Shown one piece after another: positions 42,861-52,221 of a stretch of 64,000 nucleotides of DNA. Numbering within the stretch: position 1 is the first letter of the stretch; each line of letters begins with the position of its first letter. A program made the translations under genes and the position numbers. A model generated the notes under the pieces. The model searched no databases, was not told the origin of the DNA, and was given only the letters and a program-made list of their open reading frames with translations. This stretch comes from FEN-299 sp963717945 (GTDB taxonomy: Bacteria > Acidobacteriota > Vicinamibacteria > Vicinamibacterales > Fen-181), in assembly GCA_963717945.1 (NCBI GenBank), contig CAVQXT010000003.1, positions 1,364,001-1,428,000 of the forward strand, written 5' to 3'.

Positions 42861-45800
42861 TCATGGTTCGATGACGGCGGCGCGTATGGAGTCGAGCTGC
42901 GGGAAGTGGCGGTCGAGGTACACGTTGCCTGCGTCGAACAGCGGGTCCTGCTTGCCCGCCCGGATGCCGCCGCCCGACGCCGCGCCGTAGTCCGAGTAGA
43001 GGGCGTCGGCGACGCCCATTCCCTCGACCACCCGGCCGAACGGCACGAACGGCTCCTGGTCGTGCGTGGCCGAGTTGTCGCGCAGGTTGATGAACACCTG
43101 CGTCGTGCGTCCGTTGGGGACGGCGAAGGCGAACGCGACGGTGCCGCGGACGTTCGACTGGCCGGAGGGATCGTCCGGGAAAGTCTGGCCCCGCCACAGC
43201 TTCGCCACGCGCGGCTCGGCGTGGATGCCGAACTGCGCCCACTGGCCCTTTATCACGCGAAAGAACTTCGCCTGGTCGTAGTAGCCGTGCCGGACGAGGT
43301 TGAAGAAGCGGTCGGCGCCGCGCGGCGCCCACGTGTGGATCACCTCGATGCGGATCGGCCCCTTGCTCGTGTCGAGGCGCACGACGAACCGGTCCGGGGC
43401 GCGCCGGTTCATCTCGGGCGCGTCGGGGTGCAGCAGCGCCTCGTCCACTTCCTGTTCCGTCCCCGTGATCGGCGCGAGCCCCGCCGCCTTCAGCGTCGCA
43501 TTGAGCGCCGGCAGGTCGACGGCCTTCAGCGCATGCCACTTCGCCATGACGCGGGCCGCGGCCGCCTGCGCCGACGTGACGGCGGTCAGCGTGGCGCTGG
43601 TCGGCGCCACGTCGGCGGCCTGCATCGAGTTCATCTGGCCGGCGAGCTGCGTGGCGACGGCCCAGAGCGTGTCCGGGGGACCCGCCGGCGCCGCCGCCCC
43701 GCCTCGCGGCCCACCGCCTCCGCCGCCGCGCGCGCCGCCGGCTGCCGGCCGCTGCCCTTCGAGCGCGGCCGCCTTCTTCTCGAACGCCGCCAGCGCCGAG
43801 GCTGCCGGCCCCGTCGCCTTCGCCGCCGCCGCCTTCGCCTGCGCGCGCATCGCCGCGAGCGTCGTCGCGGCCTGCTGCGCGTCGGACGCGCCGAAGTACA
43901 TCGCACGGCTCAGCGAGTAGACCTGCTGCATCGCCGGCGCCGGCGTCTTGACGCGCGGATCCTGCCTGACCGTGATCGGCTGCGTGTAGCTCTTGCCGTT
44001 CACGCTGAGCTTCACGGTATACGTGCCGGGCGCGACCCACGGCGTCGTCGGTGTCGGGCCGGTGTCGTGAGGAATCGCCGCGATCGACAGGCCGCCGCGC
44101 CCGCCGCCGCCTCCGCCGGCCGGCAGCGGCTGATAGTGCACATCCCACATGAACCGATGCATCCCGGGCGCGGCCGACAGCGACTGCGGCGGACGGTACC
44201 AGTAGATCGGCACCGGCGCGTCGGCCGGCGCCGGGATCGGCGTCACCGGGTCGGTGCTCGAGTAGCGCCGCACGAGCCTCCCGCCCTGCTCCAGGATCTC
44301 GAGCGTGACCGGTCCGTTCGCCGCCGACTTCAGGTAGTAGTCGATGATCGCGCCGTCGGGCGGGTTCTTGCCCGTCGGCTCTTCCTTGGGCCACGGCATG
44401 TCGGTGCTCATGTCCCACCGGACCCGCCACGCCGTCGTCGGCTTGAAGAGGAAGGCATCGCCGGCCGCCGCCGCCGCGCCCGCCTGCCGCAGCGGCGTGA
44501 CGTCGTCGAGGATCCAGAACCCGCGGCCGTGCGTGGCCACCACCAGGTCGTCGTCTTTCACGATCAGGTCGCGGATGGACGAGGCCGGCAGGTTCAGGCG
44601 CAGCGACTGCCAGTTGGCCCCGTCGTCGAACGAGACGTAGACCGACCGCTCCGTTCCCGCGTAGAGCAGGCCCTCGCGACCGGGGTCTTCCCGGACGACG
44701 TTCACCGTCTCGCCATTGGGGATCCCGTTCACGATCTCGGCCCACGTCCTGCCGCCATCGTGGGTCTTGAAGATATGGGGGCGCATGTCGTCGAGGCGGA
44801 TGGTGTTGACGGCCGCATACGCGGTGAGCGGACTGAACCGGCCGGCGTCGATGATCGAGACCTTGGCCCAGGCGGGGAGGCCTGGCGGGGTCACGTCCTT
44901 CCAGGTCTTTCCCGCGTCGGCCGTCACCTGGACGAGCCCGTCGTCGGTGCCGACCCAGATCTGCAGCATGTCCTGGCGCGACGGCGCCACGGTGTAGATC
45001 ACGCCGCGCTGCTGCGGGCTGGCCGACGGGTCGCTCGCGTACTTGCCGACGCTCGCCGGGATCTCCCACGTCTTGCGCGTCAGGTCGCCGCTCACCTGCG
45101 TCCAGTGACCGCCGCCGTCGCTGGTCTTCCACAGCACGTTGTTGGCGAAGAAGAGCGTACGCTTGTCCACGTCGGAGAAGACCACCGGCATCGTGCGCAC
45201 CGAGCGGAACGTGCCCTGGCCCCCGCGGCCCGCCGTCGGGCCGACCGTCGACGTCTGGCCCGTGCGGCGGTCGAACCGCGTCACGCTGCGCCCGCCGTAG
45301 ACGACGTCGGGGTCGAGCGGGTCGGGCGCGACGTAGCCGTACTCGTCCACGCCCACCGGCAGCCAGTCGCGATCGGAGATGGCGCCGTAGTTGCCGCGGC
45401 TCGAGATGCACACCGAGCCGCTCTCCTGCTGCCCGCTGCACACGCGGTAGGGAAATGCGTTGTCGGCCGCGACGTGGTAGAGCGCCGCCGTCGGCTGGTT
45501 GTACCAGGAGCTCCACGTCTGCCCGCCATTGAGGGTGACGACGGCGCCCTGGTCGACGGTGAGCAGCATGATGTCGGGGTTGTCCGGGTTGATCCAGCCG
45601 TTCTGGTAGTCCTCGCCGCCCGGCGCCCCCTTGAACGGCGCCCAGGTCTTTCCGCCGTCGGTCGAGACCCACGACACGGTGCTGGCGATGACGATTCGAT
45701 CCGGGTTCTTCGGGTCGGGCAGCGGCATCGGCAGGTCGCCGCCGCCGATCCGGCCGGCCGGCCGCGAGTCGGTCGTGATGCGCGCCCAGGACTCGCCCGC

Positions 45801-46691
45801 ATCGTCGCTGCGGAAGATGCCGGTGCTGCCCCGGTTCGCGCTGGCGCCGGGCTGCGCCGCGAACGCGACCGTGGCGTAGAGCCGCTTCGTGTTCGACGCC
45901 GAGATCGCCAGGTTCGCCTGCACGACCGCCGGCAGCCCCTTGGTCAGCTGCGTCCAGGTCGTGCCGCCGTCGGTCGACTTGAAGATGCCGCCGCCGGTGC
46001 CGGCCCAGTTGGCGTTCTCCCACGGCCCCTGCCGCTCCTCCCACAGCGTCGCGTAGACGACGTCGGGGTTGGCGGGGTCGATGTCGACGTCATTGCCGCC
46101 GACGTTTTCGTCCTTGTACAGGACCTTCTGGAACGAGCGGCCCCCGTCGGTCGAGCGGAAGATGCCGCGCTCGGCGTTCGGGCCGTAGGGGTGGCCGAGG
46201 GCGGCGACGAAGACGCGATTCGCGTCGCGCGGATCGACGTCGATCCGCGGGATCTGCTGCGCGTCGCGCAATCCGAGGTGCGTCCAGGTCCGGCCGGCGT
46301 CGGTGGACTTGTAGAGGCCGTCGCCGGTGGACAAGTCGGGCCGGTGCAGCCCCTCGCCGCTGCCCGCGTAGACGACGTCCGGGTCCGACGGGGCGACGGC
46401 GAGCGATCCGATCGAGCCGCTCGGCTGGTCGTCGAAAGTCGGCACCCACGTGCGCCCGGCGTCGGTGGTCTTCCAGACGCCGCCGTTCACGGCGGCCATG
46501 TAGAACGTGTTCGGCTGGCCGCGGTGGCCGGCGGCGGCGACCGTTCGGCTCGCGCGGTGCGGCCCGATCTCGCGCCACTTCATCGCGGAGAAGAGCGAAC
46601 TGCTGACGGGTGACACGTTCTGGGCGGGCAGGGCGGCGACAAGACCGCCAAGCACGAGCCCGGTGACGACGGTGAAGCGGCGGATCGACAT
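42861..46691 (-). CDS. Giant exported propeller protein fused to a cyclophilin domain
   Basis: A 1,276-residue exported protein. After the signal peptide (1-23), residues 35-690 form two sortilin/BNR-type propellers with repeated STDGGxTW Asp boxes, as in the glycosyl-hydrolase-like proteins of Acidobacteriota. A beta-sandwich (about 730-860) and an Ala-rich helical stretch with a Gly/Arg linker (about 880-1090) follow. The last 178 residues (from about 1098) are a cyclophilin-type peptidyl-prolyl isomerase: RFFNLVRHGYYDQAKFFRVI, QFGIHAEP, GTVAFAF, TTQVFINLRDNS and PFGRVVEGMGV. The frame is continuous. AGGAGA precedes the ATG. I infer a periplasmic folding or peptide-handling protein. The S10 gene follows in the same unit. 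Confidence 0.88.
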   Translation of the reverse strand: MSIRRFTVVTGLVLGGLVAALPAQNVSPVSSSLFSAMKWREIGPHRASRTVAAAGHRGQPNTFYMAAVNGGVWKTTDAGRTWVPTFDDQPSGSIGSLAVAPSDPDVVYAGSGEGLHRPDLSTGDGLYKSTDAGRTWTHLGLRDAQQIPRIDVDPRDANRVFVAALGHPYGPNAERGIFRSTDGGRSFQKVLYKDENVGGNDVDIDPANPDVVYATLWEERQGPWENANWAGTGGGIFKSTDGGTTWTQLTKGLPAVVQANLAISASNTKRLYATVAFAAQPGASANRGSTGIFRSDDAGESWARITTDSRPAGRIGGGDLPMPLPDPKNPDRIVIASTVSWVSTDGGKTWAPFKGAPGGEDYQNGWINPDNPDIMLLTVDQGAVVTLNGGQTWSSWYNQPTAALYHVAADNAFPYRVCSGQQESGSVCISSRGNYGAISDRDWLPVGVDEYGYVAPDPLDPDVVYGGRSVTRFDRRTGQTSTVGPTAGRGGQGTFRSVRTMPVVFSDVDKRTLFFANNVLWKTSDGGGHWTQVSGDLTRKTWEIPASVGKYASDPSASPQQRGVIYTVAPSRQDMLQIWVGTDDGLVQVTADAGKTWKDVTPPGLPAWAKVSIIDAGRFSPLTAYAAVNTIRLDDMRPHIFKTHDGGRTWAEIVNGIPNGETVNVVREDPGREGLLYAGTERSVYVSFDDGANWQSLRLNLPASSIRDLIVKDDDLVVATHGRGFWILDDVTPLRQAGAAAAAGDAFLFKPTTAWRVRWDMSTDMPWPKEEPTGKNPPDGAIIDYYLKSAANGPVTLEILEQGGRLVRRYSSTDPVTPIPAPADAPVPIYWYRPPQSLSAAPGMHRFMWDVHYQPLPAGGGGGGRGGLSIAAIPHDTGPTPTTPWVAPGTYTVKLSVNGKSYTQPITVRQDPRVKTPAPAMQQVYSLSRAMYFGASDAQQAATTLAAMRAQAKAAAAKATGPAASALAAFEKKAAALEGQRPAAGGARGGGGGGPRGGAAAPAGPPDTLWAVATQLAGQMNSMQAADVAPTSATLTAVTSAQAAAARVMAKWHALKAVDLPALNATLKAAGLAPITGTEQEVDEALLHPDAPEMNRRAPDRFVVRLDTSKGPIRIEVIHTWAPRGADRFFNLVRHGYYDQAKFFRVIKGQWAQFGIHAEPRVAKLWRGQTFPDDPSGQSNVRGTVAFAFAVPNGRTTQVFINLRDNSATHDQEPFVPFGRVVEGMGVADALYSDYGAASGGGIRAGKQDPLFDAGNVYLDRHFPQLDSIRAAVIEP

Positions 46692-46786
46692 GAGCAAGTC
46701 TCCTGGGAACGAGGAGTATACCCCCTCGCCCGTCTTGAGAGCCGCGGGGCCGATGGGCTGGCGGGCGTGGAGCACTCGCCGGGGCT

Positions 46787-49342
46787 TCAGGCGCGGCCGG
46801 GCCTGTCGGGACGCGGCCGGCGCCGGCCGGCGCGGATCGCTTTGAGCAGATCTCGGGGCGGGCCGCTCTTGCTCACGAAGGCGGCGGCGCCGGACTGGCG
46901 CGTCAGCGCGGCGAGTTCGCCCTCTTCGTGCACCGAGAGGCTGACCACCCGGATGCCCGGAAACTCCGAGACGATCATCCGCGTCGCCTCGGAGCCGCTG
47001 ACGTTCGGCATGTTCTCGTCCATGAGCACGACATCGGGCTCGAGCTGGCGGGCGAGGGCAATCGCCTCCTGGCCGTCCCCGGCCTCGCCAACGACCTGGA
47101 TGTCCGGCTGCTCCTCGAGCAGTCTCATGAACCCGCGCCGCACGATCACGTGGTCGTCCGCCACGAGCACACGAATCTTGCGTGCGGAGTCCGCCGCGAG
47201 CTCCGGAGCCGGAGGAGCCGGGTGGCCCGACGGAACGGGCGCCGAACCTGCCGCCACCGCCGCCGGCCCGACCGCTGCCGATCCCCGGTGCGCCGGCGCC
47301 ACGATCGTGAATCGGCATCCCCGGCCGGGCGACGCCTCGACGGACATGCGGCCGTCGAGGTACTCGAGCCGTTCCCGGATGCTGAACAGGCCGAAGCCGC
47401 CTTCCGAAGAGGCCCGCTCGCCGAAGTGGGCCGGATCGAACCCGACGCCGGCGTCCGCAACCATCACCTCGACCTCATCGCCGTCCAGCGGCCGCACCCG
47501 CACCTGCGCCCGGTTCACCCGCGCGTGCTTCGCGACGTTGAGGAGCAGTTCGCGGACGGCCTCGAACAGGAAGACGCGGATCTGGTCGGCCGCGGGATCG
47601 GCGTGTGCGTCGGCCTCCACCTCCACGTCGAGGTCGTGCTTCTCCTTCATGCGCCGGCCAAGCCACTGCAGGCCTGCCGCCAGGCCCCTCTGGTGGAGGA
47701 CGGGCGGGATCAGGTCGGCGCAGAGTGACCGCGAGGCGCGTATGGCTTCGTCCAGCGTGTCGGCGACCCGGTCGGCCAACTGGCGCGTGCGATCGTCCTC
47801 GGCCCCCGTCCGGATGGCGGTGGTGGTGTAATTGGCGCTCACGAGAAGCTGCTGGAGGTGGTCGTGAAGGACGCTCGCCAGGCGCCGTCGTTCCTTCTGC
47901 TCGGCCTGGACCAGCTCGGCCGCGAGCGCGCGCAGCTGCCCGGCGCGCTTCTCGGCGGTCTTGCGCGCCCGGTCGCACTCGATCTGAGTCCGAAGGACGC
48001 CCAGACCGAAGGCGAGATCTCCAGCCAGCTCGGTCAGCAGCACCGTTTGTGCCTCGTCGAACGCGTCGACGCCCCCCGCGTAAATCGTGAGCGCTCCGAA
48101 GGCCCGGCCCTCCGAGAACAGCGGCAGGGCGATGCTCGACCTGAAGCCGCGCTTCAGGGCCTCCTCACGCCAGGGTCTCAGGCGAGGATCGTTCGAGATG
48201 TCACGGCTGCGCTCGATGGCGCCTCGCTGGATGCAGGTGCCCGTCGGCCCCCGGCCCTGATCGGTGTCTCCCCACGAGATCCGGATGTTGTCCAGGTAGC
48301 CGTCGTCGAAGCCGGCGACCGCCACGGGCCGGACGGTCTTTTCCTCGTCGTGTTCCGCGTAGCCGACCCAGGCCATGCGGTAGCCGCCCACCTCCACGAT
48401 GATGCGGCAGACCTGCCGCACCAGCTCCCCCTCATCCGTCGCGCGCAGGAGCGTCTCGTTGCACTCCCAGATCATGCGCAGCGTCGTGTTGGCGCTGCGC
48501 AGCTCCTCGGTGCGCTCGCGGACCTTCTGATCCAGGTGCGAGTAGGCCGCCTTCAGTTGCTCCTGCGCCTGCTTGCGGTCCGTGATGTCGCGGGAGACGC
48601 CGACGATCCCCACGATGTGGCCCTGCGCGTCGCGCCGGGGAGCCTTGATGGAGAGAAACGTCCGTCTTCCATCGGGCGTGTCGACGACCTCCTCGAATTC
48701 CGCGGGCACCCCGCACTCCAGGATCCGGCGGTCGTTCTCGAGAATGGCGTGGCCGACCGCCGGGTCCTCGTACAGCTCCAGGTCCGTGCGGCCCAGGGCC
48801 TCCTGGGCGCTCTTGCCGACGATCCGGAGGACCGCCGGGTTCGCCATGAGCCAGCGGCTCTGCAGGTCCTTCACGTAAATGGCATCGGGGCTGTTGTCGG
48901 TGACCGCGCGGAGGAGGGCCTCGCTCTCGCGCAGGGCGTCTTCGGCGCGCCTGGTCCCGGCGCGGTGCTCGGCCTCCAGCAAGGCCCGCCGGGCCACCGG
49001 CCCGAGCCGGAACAGCCGGTTCTTGAGCACGTAGTCGGTGGCGCCGGACTTCAGCGCGTCGATCGCGGTTTCCTCGCCGATGACGCCGGACACGATCACG
49101 ACCGGGACGTCGGGGAACCGCTCTCTGGCTGCCGAGAGCGCCGTCAGGCCGTCGAACCCCGGGAGTGAATAGTCGGCGAGCACCAGGTCCGGGACGAATT
49201 CCTCCAGGGCCTGCAGGTACGCACTCCGGTCGGCGGCCACGCGGACGACGGGCTCGAGTCCGGCCTTGCGCAGCTCGCGGCGCTCCAGCTCGGCGTCCGA
49301 GGCGTTGTCCTCGAGAATCAGGATGCGAGACGGTCGGTCCAT
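46787..49342 (-). CDS. Hybrid histidine kinase REC-PAS-GAF-HisKA_3-HATPase-REC
   Basis: An 851-residue cytoplasmic phosphorelay protein. The N-terminal receiver carries D57 in LVLADYSLPGFDG. A PAS domain (about 140-255), a coiled linker and a GAF domain (about 290-450) follow. The kinase is of NarX/DesK type, with H493 in SVLHDHLQQLL and the N-box LLLNVAKHA near 600. A second, NarL-like receiver (about 735-840, VLMDENMPNVSG) lacks a DNA-binding domain, so output goes to another protein. No membrane segment is seen. It is the last gene of a four-gene unit, 29 bp after a single-domain response regulator. Start at the ATG at 49342. Confidence 0.9.
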   Translation of the reverse strand: MDRPSRILILEDNASDAELERRELRKAGLEPVVRVAADRSAYLQALEEFVPDLVLADYSLPGFDGLTALSAARERFPDVPVVIVSGVIGEETAIDALKSGATDYVLKNRLFRLGPVARRALLEAEHRAGTRRAEDALRESEALLRAVTDNSPDAIYVKDLQSRWLMANPAVLRIVGKSAQEALGRTDLELYEDPAVGHAILENDRRILECGVPAEFEEVVDTPDGRRTFLSIKAPRRDAQGHIVGIVGVSRDITDRKQAQEQLKAAYSHLDQKVRERTEELRSANTTLRMIWECNETLLRATDEGELVRQVCRIIVEVGGYRMAWVGYAEHDEEKTVRPVAVAGFDDGYLDNIRISWGDTDQGRGPTGTCIQRGAIERSRDISNDPRLRPWREEALKRGFRSSIALPLFSEGRAFGALTIYAGGVDAFDEAQTVLLTELAGDLAFGLGVLRTQIECDRARKTAEKRAGQLRALAAELVQAEQKERRRLASVLHDHLQQLLVSANYTTTAIRTGAEDDRTRQLADRVADTLDEAIRASRSLCADLIPPVLHQRGLAAGLQWLGRRMKEKHDLDVEVEADAHADPAADQIRVFLFEAVRELLLNVAKHARVNRAQVRVRPLDGDEVEVMVADAGVGFDPAHFGERASSEGGFGLFSIRERLEYLDGRMSVEASPGRGCRFTIVAPAHRGSAAVGPAAVAAGSAPVPSGHPAPPAPELAADSARKIRVLVADDHVIVRRGFMRLLEEQPDIQVVGEAGDGQEAIALARQLEPDVVLMDENMPNVSGSEATRMIVSEFPGIRVVSLSVHEEGELAALTRQSGAAAFVSKSGPPRDLLKAIRAGRRRPRPDRPGRA

Positions 49343-49371
49343 TGTCGCTCGATGCGTCTGCCGCGCGATGG

Positions 49372-49815
49372 CTACCGGACCGGCGGCACGTTCACCATCA
49401 GCCAATACATGCCGAGCTCCGCGACGACCTTCGCGAACTCGTCGAACTTGATCGGCTTGGTCACGAAACTGTTGACGCCCAGCGCGTAAGCGGTGGCGAC
49501 GTCGCGTTCCTGGTTCGAGGAGGTCAGGACGACCACCGGGATTTCCCTGGTGCGTTCGTCCGACTTCAGCCGGCGCAGGACCTCGAGGCCGTCCACCTTG
49601 GGCAGCTTGATGTCGAGCAGCACGACCCTCGGGGCAAGAGGACCGCCTTGCGGGTTCGGCTCGCGCTGGGCGAACAGGAATTCCAACGCTTCCGCGCCGT
49701 CCTTGAGCAGCACGATCTTGTTCGCGAGGTGGTGCTTCTTCAGGGAGCGGGTGATCAGCTCCGCGTCGTTCGGATTGTCCTCGACCAGGACGATTTCAAC
49801 TTCGATCTCGGCCAC
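49372..49815 (-). CDS. Single-domain response regulator (Rcp1-like)
   Basis: A 147-residue stand-alone receiver of the CheY/Rcp1 type. The acidic pair is in LVEDNPNDAEL, the phosphoacceptor aspartate in VVLLDIKLPKVDGLEVL, the conserved threonine/serine in VVLTSS and the lysine in VTKPI. Rcp1-type regulators partner phytochrome- or PAS-type kinases. It lies between the two kinases of the operon and is the natural shuttle between them. The frame opens with GTG at 49815, preceded by a GGGGG stretch. Confidence 0.93.
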   Translation of the reverse strand: MAEIEVEIVLVEDNPNDAELITRSLKKHHLANKIVLLKDGAEALEFLFAQREPNPQGGPLAPRVVLLDIKLPKVDGLEVLRRLKSDERTREIPVVVLTSSNQERDVATAYALGVNSFVTKPIKFDEFAKVVAELGMYWLMVNVPPVR

Positions 49816-49869
49816 CGGGACCCCCTTCTTTTCGAGACGCGGGCCGTCGAACCCGCCCGACCATTCCCC

Positions 49870-50769
49870 TCACGTGCTCTCCCGCGGGGGCAGGGCAAAG
49901 TAGAACACGGCCCCCTGGCCCACGGCGCCTTCCGCCCACGCCCTCCCGCCGTGTCGCGAGAGGATCCGCTGCACGAGCGCGAGACCGACGCCGTTACCCT
50001 CGAATTCTGCGGCCGGGTGGAGCCTCTGGAAGACCCCGAACAGCTTGCCGACGTACGTCATGTCGAAGCCGACGCCGTTGTCCCTGATGTAGTAGGCGCC
50101 TTCTTCCAGCTCCGGCCGGTATCCGAAGTCGATCTCGGCCTGTTCCCTGGTCCTCGTGAACTTGATGGCGTTCGACAGCAGGTTCGCCAGGACCTGGCGC
50201 ACCAGCGAGGGATCCCCTCGAGCCGCGGGAACGTGGCCGATCTCGAAGACGATCCGGCGTTCCGGCTCGAGCGCCCGCAGTTCGTCGAACACCGTCGCGG
50301 CCAGCGCCCCCATCTCGATGCGCGCGTCGCTCATCGGCACGCGGCTCAGACGGGAGAAGTTCAGCAGGTCGTCGATGAGCTGGCCCATCTGGTGGGCGTT
50401 GCTCTGGATCAGCCCGAGATAGCGCTTCCCCTCGGCGTCCAGGCGCGGCCCGTAGTCCTCGACCACCGCCTCGGTGAACCCGCTGATGGCGCGCAGCGGC
50501 GCCCGCAGGTCGTGAGAGACGGAGTAGGTGAAGGCCTCGAGCTCCTTGTTCACCGTCTCCAAGCGCGCCTTGGCCTGCTCGGCCTCGGCCCGCTCGGCTT
50601 CGACGTCCTCGAGCATGTTCATCAGCGCGCTCTGCGTGTCGGCCAGCGCGCGCTGTTCCTCGTCGAAGTCCTCGAGCACGTTCAGCGTCGCCCGCTGGTT
50701 CTCCTCGAGCTCCCGGAGACGCTGCGCCAGTTCTGCCGATTCGGGGGACGGGACCCCGGTGTCGTCCAT
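49870..50769 (-). CDS. Histidine kinase without its own sensor domain
   Basis: A 299-residue kinase. An N-terminal coiled coil (about 10-75, rich in Glu, Leu and Arg) leads into HisKA with the phosphorylated histidine in YSVSHDLRAPLRAISGF, then HATPase_c with LLSNAIKF (N box), DNGVGFD (G1) and GNGVGLALVQ (G2). It has no PAS, GAF or membrane segment. The gene directly upstream encodes a PAS protein ending in a coiled coil, 9 bp away, so sensor and kinase appear to be separate subunits joined by coiled coils. I prefer the ATG at 50769; a GTG two codons earlier is possible. Confidence 0.92.
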   Translation of the reverse strand: MDDTGVPSPESAELAQRLRELEENQRATLNVLEDFDEEQRALADTQSALMNMLEDVEAERAEAEQAKARLETVNKELEAFTYSVSHDLRAPLRAISGFTEAVVEDYGPRLDAEGKRYLGLIQSNAHQMGQLIDDLLNFSRLSRVPMSDARIEMGALAATVFDELRALEPERRIVFEIGHVPAARGDPSLVRQVLANLLSNAIKFTRTREQAEIDFGYRPELEEGAYYIRDNGVGFDMTYVGKLFGVFQRLHPAAEFEGNGVGLALVQRILSRHGGRAWAEGAVGQGAVFYFALPPREST

Positions 50770-50778
50770 GGCCACCCT

Positions 50779-51393
50779 CTACTGTCCGTTCCCGCCCAGG
50801 CGCCTCTTGAGTTCCTCGTTCTCGCGCCGAAGGTCCTCGATCTCCTTCTTGAGCTGGACCATTTTCAGCTCGCGGCCCACCGTCAGCCGCTGGAACTTCT
50901 CGAGGTCGGCCAGGCGCTCCAGCTCCCGCTGGCGCTGCTCGGCGAGCTCCGTTTCGGCCTTCTTCCGCGCCGTCACGTCGCGGGCCGCCGCGAACACGCC
51001 CACCACGCCGCCGCGGGCGTCCTTGTAGACGCTCGCGTTGTAGAGGACGTCCGACAGCCGGCCGTCCCGGTGGCGGATGGTGAGAGGGTAATCGGTGACG
51101 AAGCCCCTGGCGAACACCTGCTGGTAACCGATCCGGGCCTTCTCGGGCTCGGTGAAGTAGTTCGAGAAGTCGGTGCCGACCAGCTGCTCCCGCGGCACGC
51201 CGGTGACCTTGACGGTTGCTTCGTTGACGTCGGTGATCGTGCCCGCGGCGCTGATCGTCACCAGCGGGTCCAGGGACGCTTCGAGAAGGCTCCGGGCGTA
51301 CTGCGAGGCGGCCGCGAGTTTCTCTTCCGCCTGTTTTCGCACCTCGACCGCCGCCACCGTCTCGCCCTGTCGATTCCGCGGCTTCGCAGGCAT
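50779..51393 (-). CDS. Stand-alone PAS sensor with coiled-coil tail
   Basis: A 204-residue protein. A PAS domain at about 35-150 (LLEASLDPLVTISAAGTITD, then GVVGVFAAARDVTARK) is followed by a long charged coiled coil (about 150-200, LKKEIEDLRRENEELKRRL). No kinase domain follows. It is the first gene of the phosphorelay operon; the next gene is a kinase that lacks a sensor but starts with a coiled coil. I infer that the two associate to form a complete sensor kinase. PAS ligand unknown. Confidence 0.88.
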   Translation of the reverse strand: MPAKPRNRQGETVAAVEVRKQAEEKLAAASQYARSLLEASLDPLVTISAAGTITDVNEATVKVTGVPREQLVGTDFSNYFTEPEKARIGYQQVFARGFVTDYPLTIRHRDGRLSDVLYNASVYKDARGGVVGVFAAARDVTARKKAETELAEQRQRELERLADLEKFQRLTVGRELKMVQLKKEIEDLRRENEELKRRLGGNGQ

Positions 51394-51533
51394 ATCCCCT
51401 CACCTTTGGGGTGGTTCTGAACGTCCGAGGGCATTCGCTCGCCCTGGCGTGGCGCCGATTCTACTCCCATCGAGCGTCATTCGGGCAAGTTCGCGTCTCG
51501 CGGGGATCGGGGATCAGCCGTCAGCCCCTGAAT

Positions 51534-51564
51534 GTTGACACTGTCAACTTGCCAGTGTAAAGTT
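51534..51564 (+). promoter_or_regulatory. TetR-type operator overlapping a promoter
   Basis: Overlapping dyads lie just upstream of the tetR start: GTTGACA-C-TGTCAAC (51534-51548), ACACTG-N9-CAGTGT (51538-51558) and AACTT-N9-AAGTT (51546-51564). The TTGACA at 51535-51540 is a consensus -35, with TAAAGT 17 bp downstream (51558-51563) as a -10. An operator across the promoter implies autorepression of the three-gene unit. Confidence 0.7.
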
Positions 51565-51570
51565 ATCTCC

Positions 51571-52221
51571 ATGACGCCCTACCACCACGGCGACCTGCGC
51601 CGCGCGCTCGTCGACGAGGCGCTCCGCCAGATCGGGGCCCGCGGCATCGGCGGCTGGTCGCTCCGTGAAGTCGCCGCCGCCCTCGGCGTGTCGCACGCCG
51701 CGCCTTACCACCACTTCCGGGGCCGCGACGACCTGGTGGCCGCGGTGGCGGACCAGGGGCTCGGACGGCTGGACGCGCTGATGGCCGAGGGCCAGCGCCG
51801 GGCCGGCGCCGACCCGCTCGACCGGCTGCTGGCGATCGGAATGGCCTACGTGCAGTTTGCCGTGGAGCGGCCTGACTACTTCGCGGCCATCGAGGCCGCG
51901 TCCGCGCCGCGGGCCACGAGCCGCGCCCGTCGTCGCCCTCCGCCGGCCCCGGGGCCGACCTGGATGCGCCTGACCGAAGCGGTGGCCGCCTGCCAGCGCG
52001 CCGGGCGTCTGCCGGGGGGCGACCCGGTCATCGTGGCCGTCAGCCTCTGGTCTCTCGTGCACGGCCTGGCCGAGCTGTGGAAGTCCGGGCCTCTCAAACA
52101 ATTGCCGCAGGCCGCCGGCGGAGTCGTGCCGCTGGCCGAGCTCGTGCTTCGGGCCGCCGTGAGCCAGCGTGAAGGGGTGACCGGCCGTCAGCCGATCGCA
52201 AGGAAGAAGGTCCGTTCATGA
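51571..52221 (+). CDS. TetR/AcrR-family repressor
   Basis: A 216-residue TetR-type regulator. The helix-turn-helix occupies about residues 20-50 (GGWSLREVAAALGVSHAAPYHHF), and the C-terminal ligand-binding half contains PDYFAAIEA and LWSLVHGLAELW, features of the WHG-type TetR subgroup. The ATG at 51571 is 7 nt after the last operator arm. The stop overlaps the next start in ATGA, so it is coupled to the iron-sulfur flavoprotein gene. It probably represses its own operon until a small ligand, perhaps an electrophile or quinone given the downstream flavoproteins, binds. Confidence 0.92.
   Translation: MTPYHHGDLRRALVDEALRQIGARGIGGWSLREVAAALGVSHAAPYHHFRGRDDLVAAVADQGLGRLDALMAEGQRRAGADPLDRLLAIGMAYVQFAVERPDYFAAIEAASAPRATSRARRRPPPAPGPTWMRLTEAVAACQRAGRLPGGDPVIVAVSLWSLVHGLAELWKSGPLKQLPQAAGGVVPLAELVLRAAVSQREGVTGRQPIARKKVRS

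Noticed and set aside
42579..46613. A 1,344-codon open frame on the plus strand
   Set aside because: Antisense to the well-supported propeller-cyclophilin gene and low-complexity Arg/Val/Asp-rich; no domain or ribosome site.
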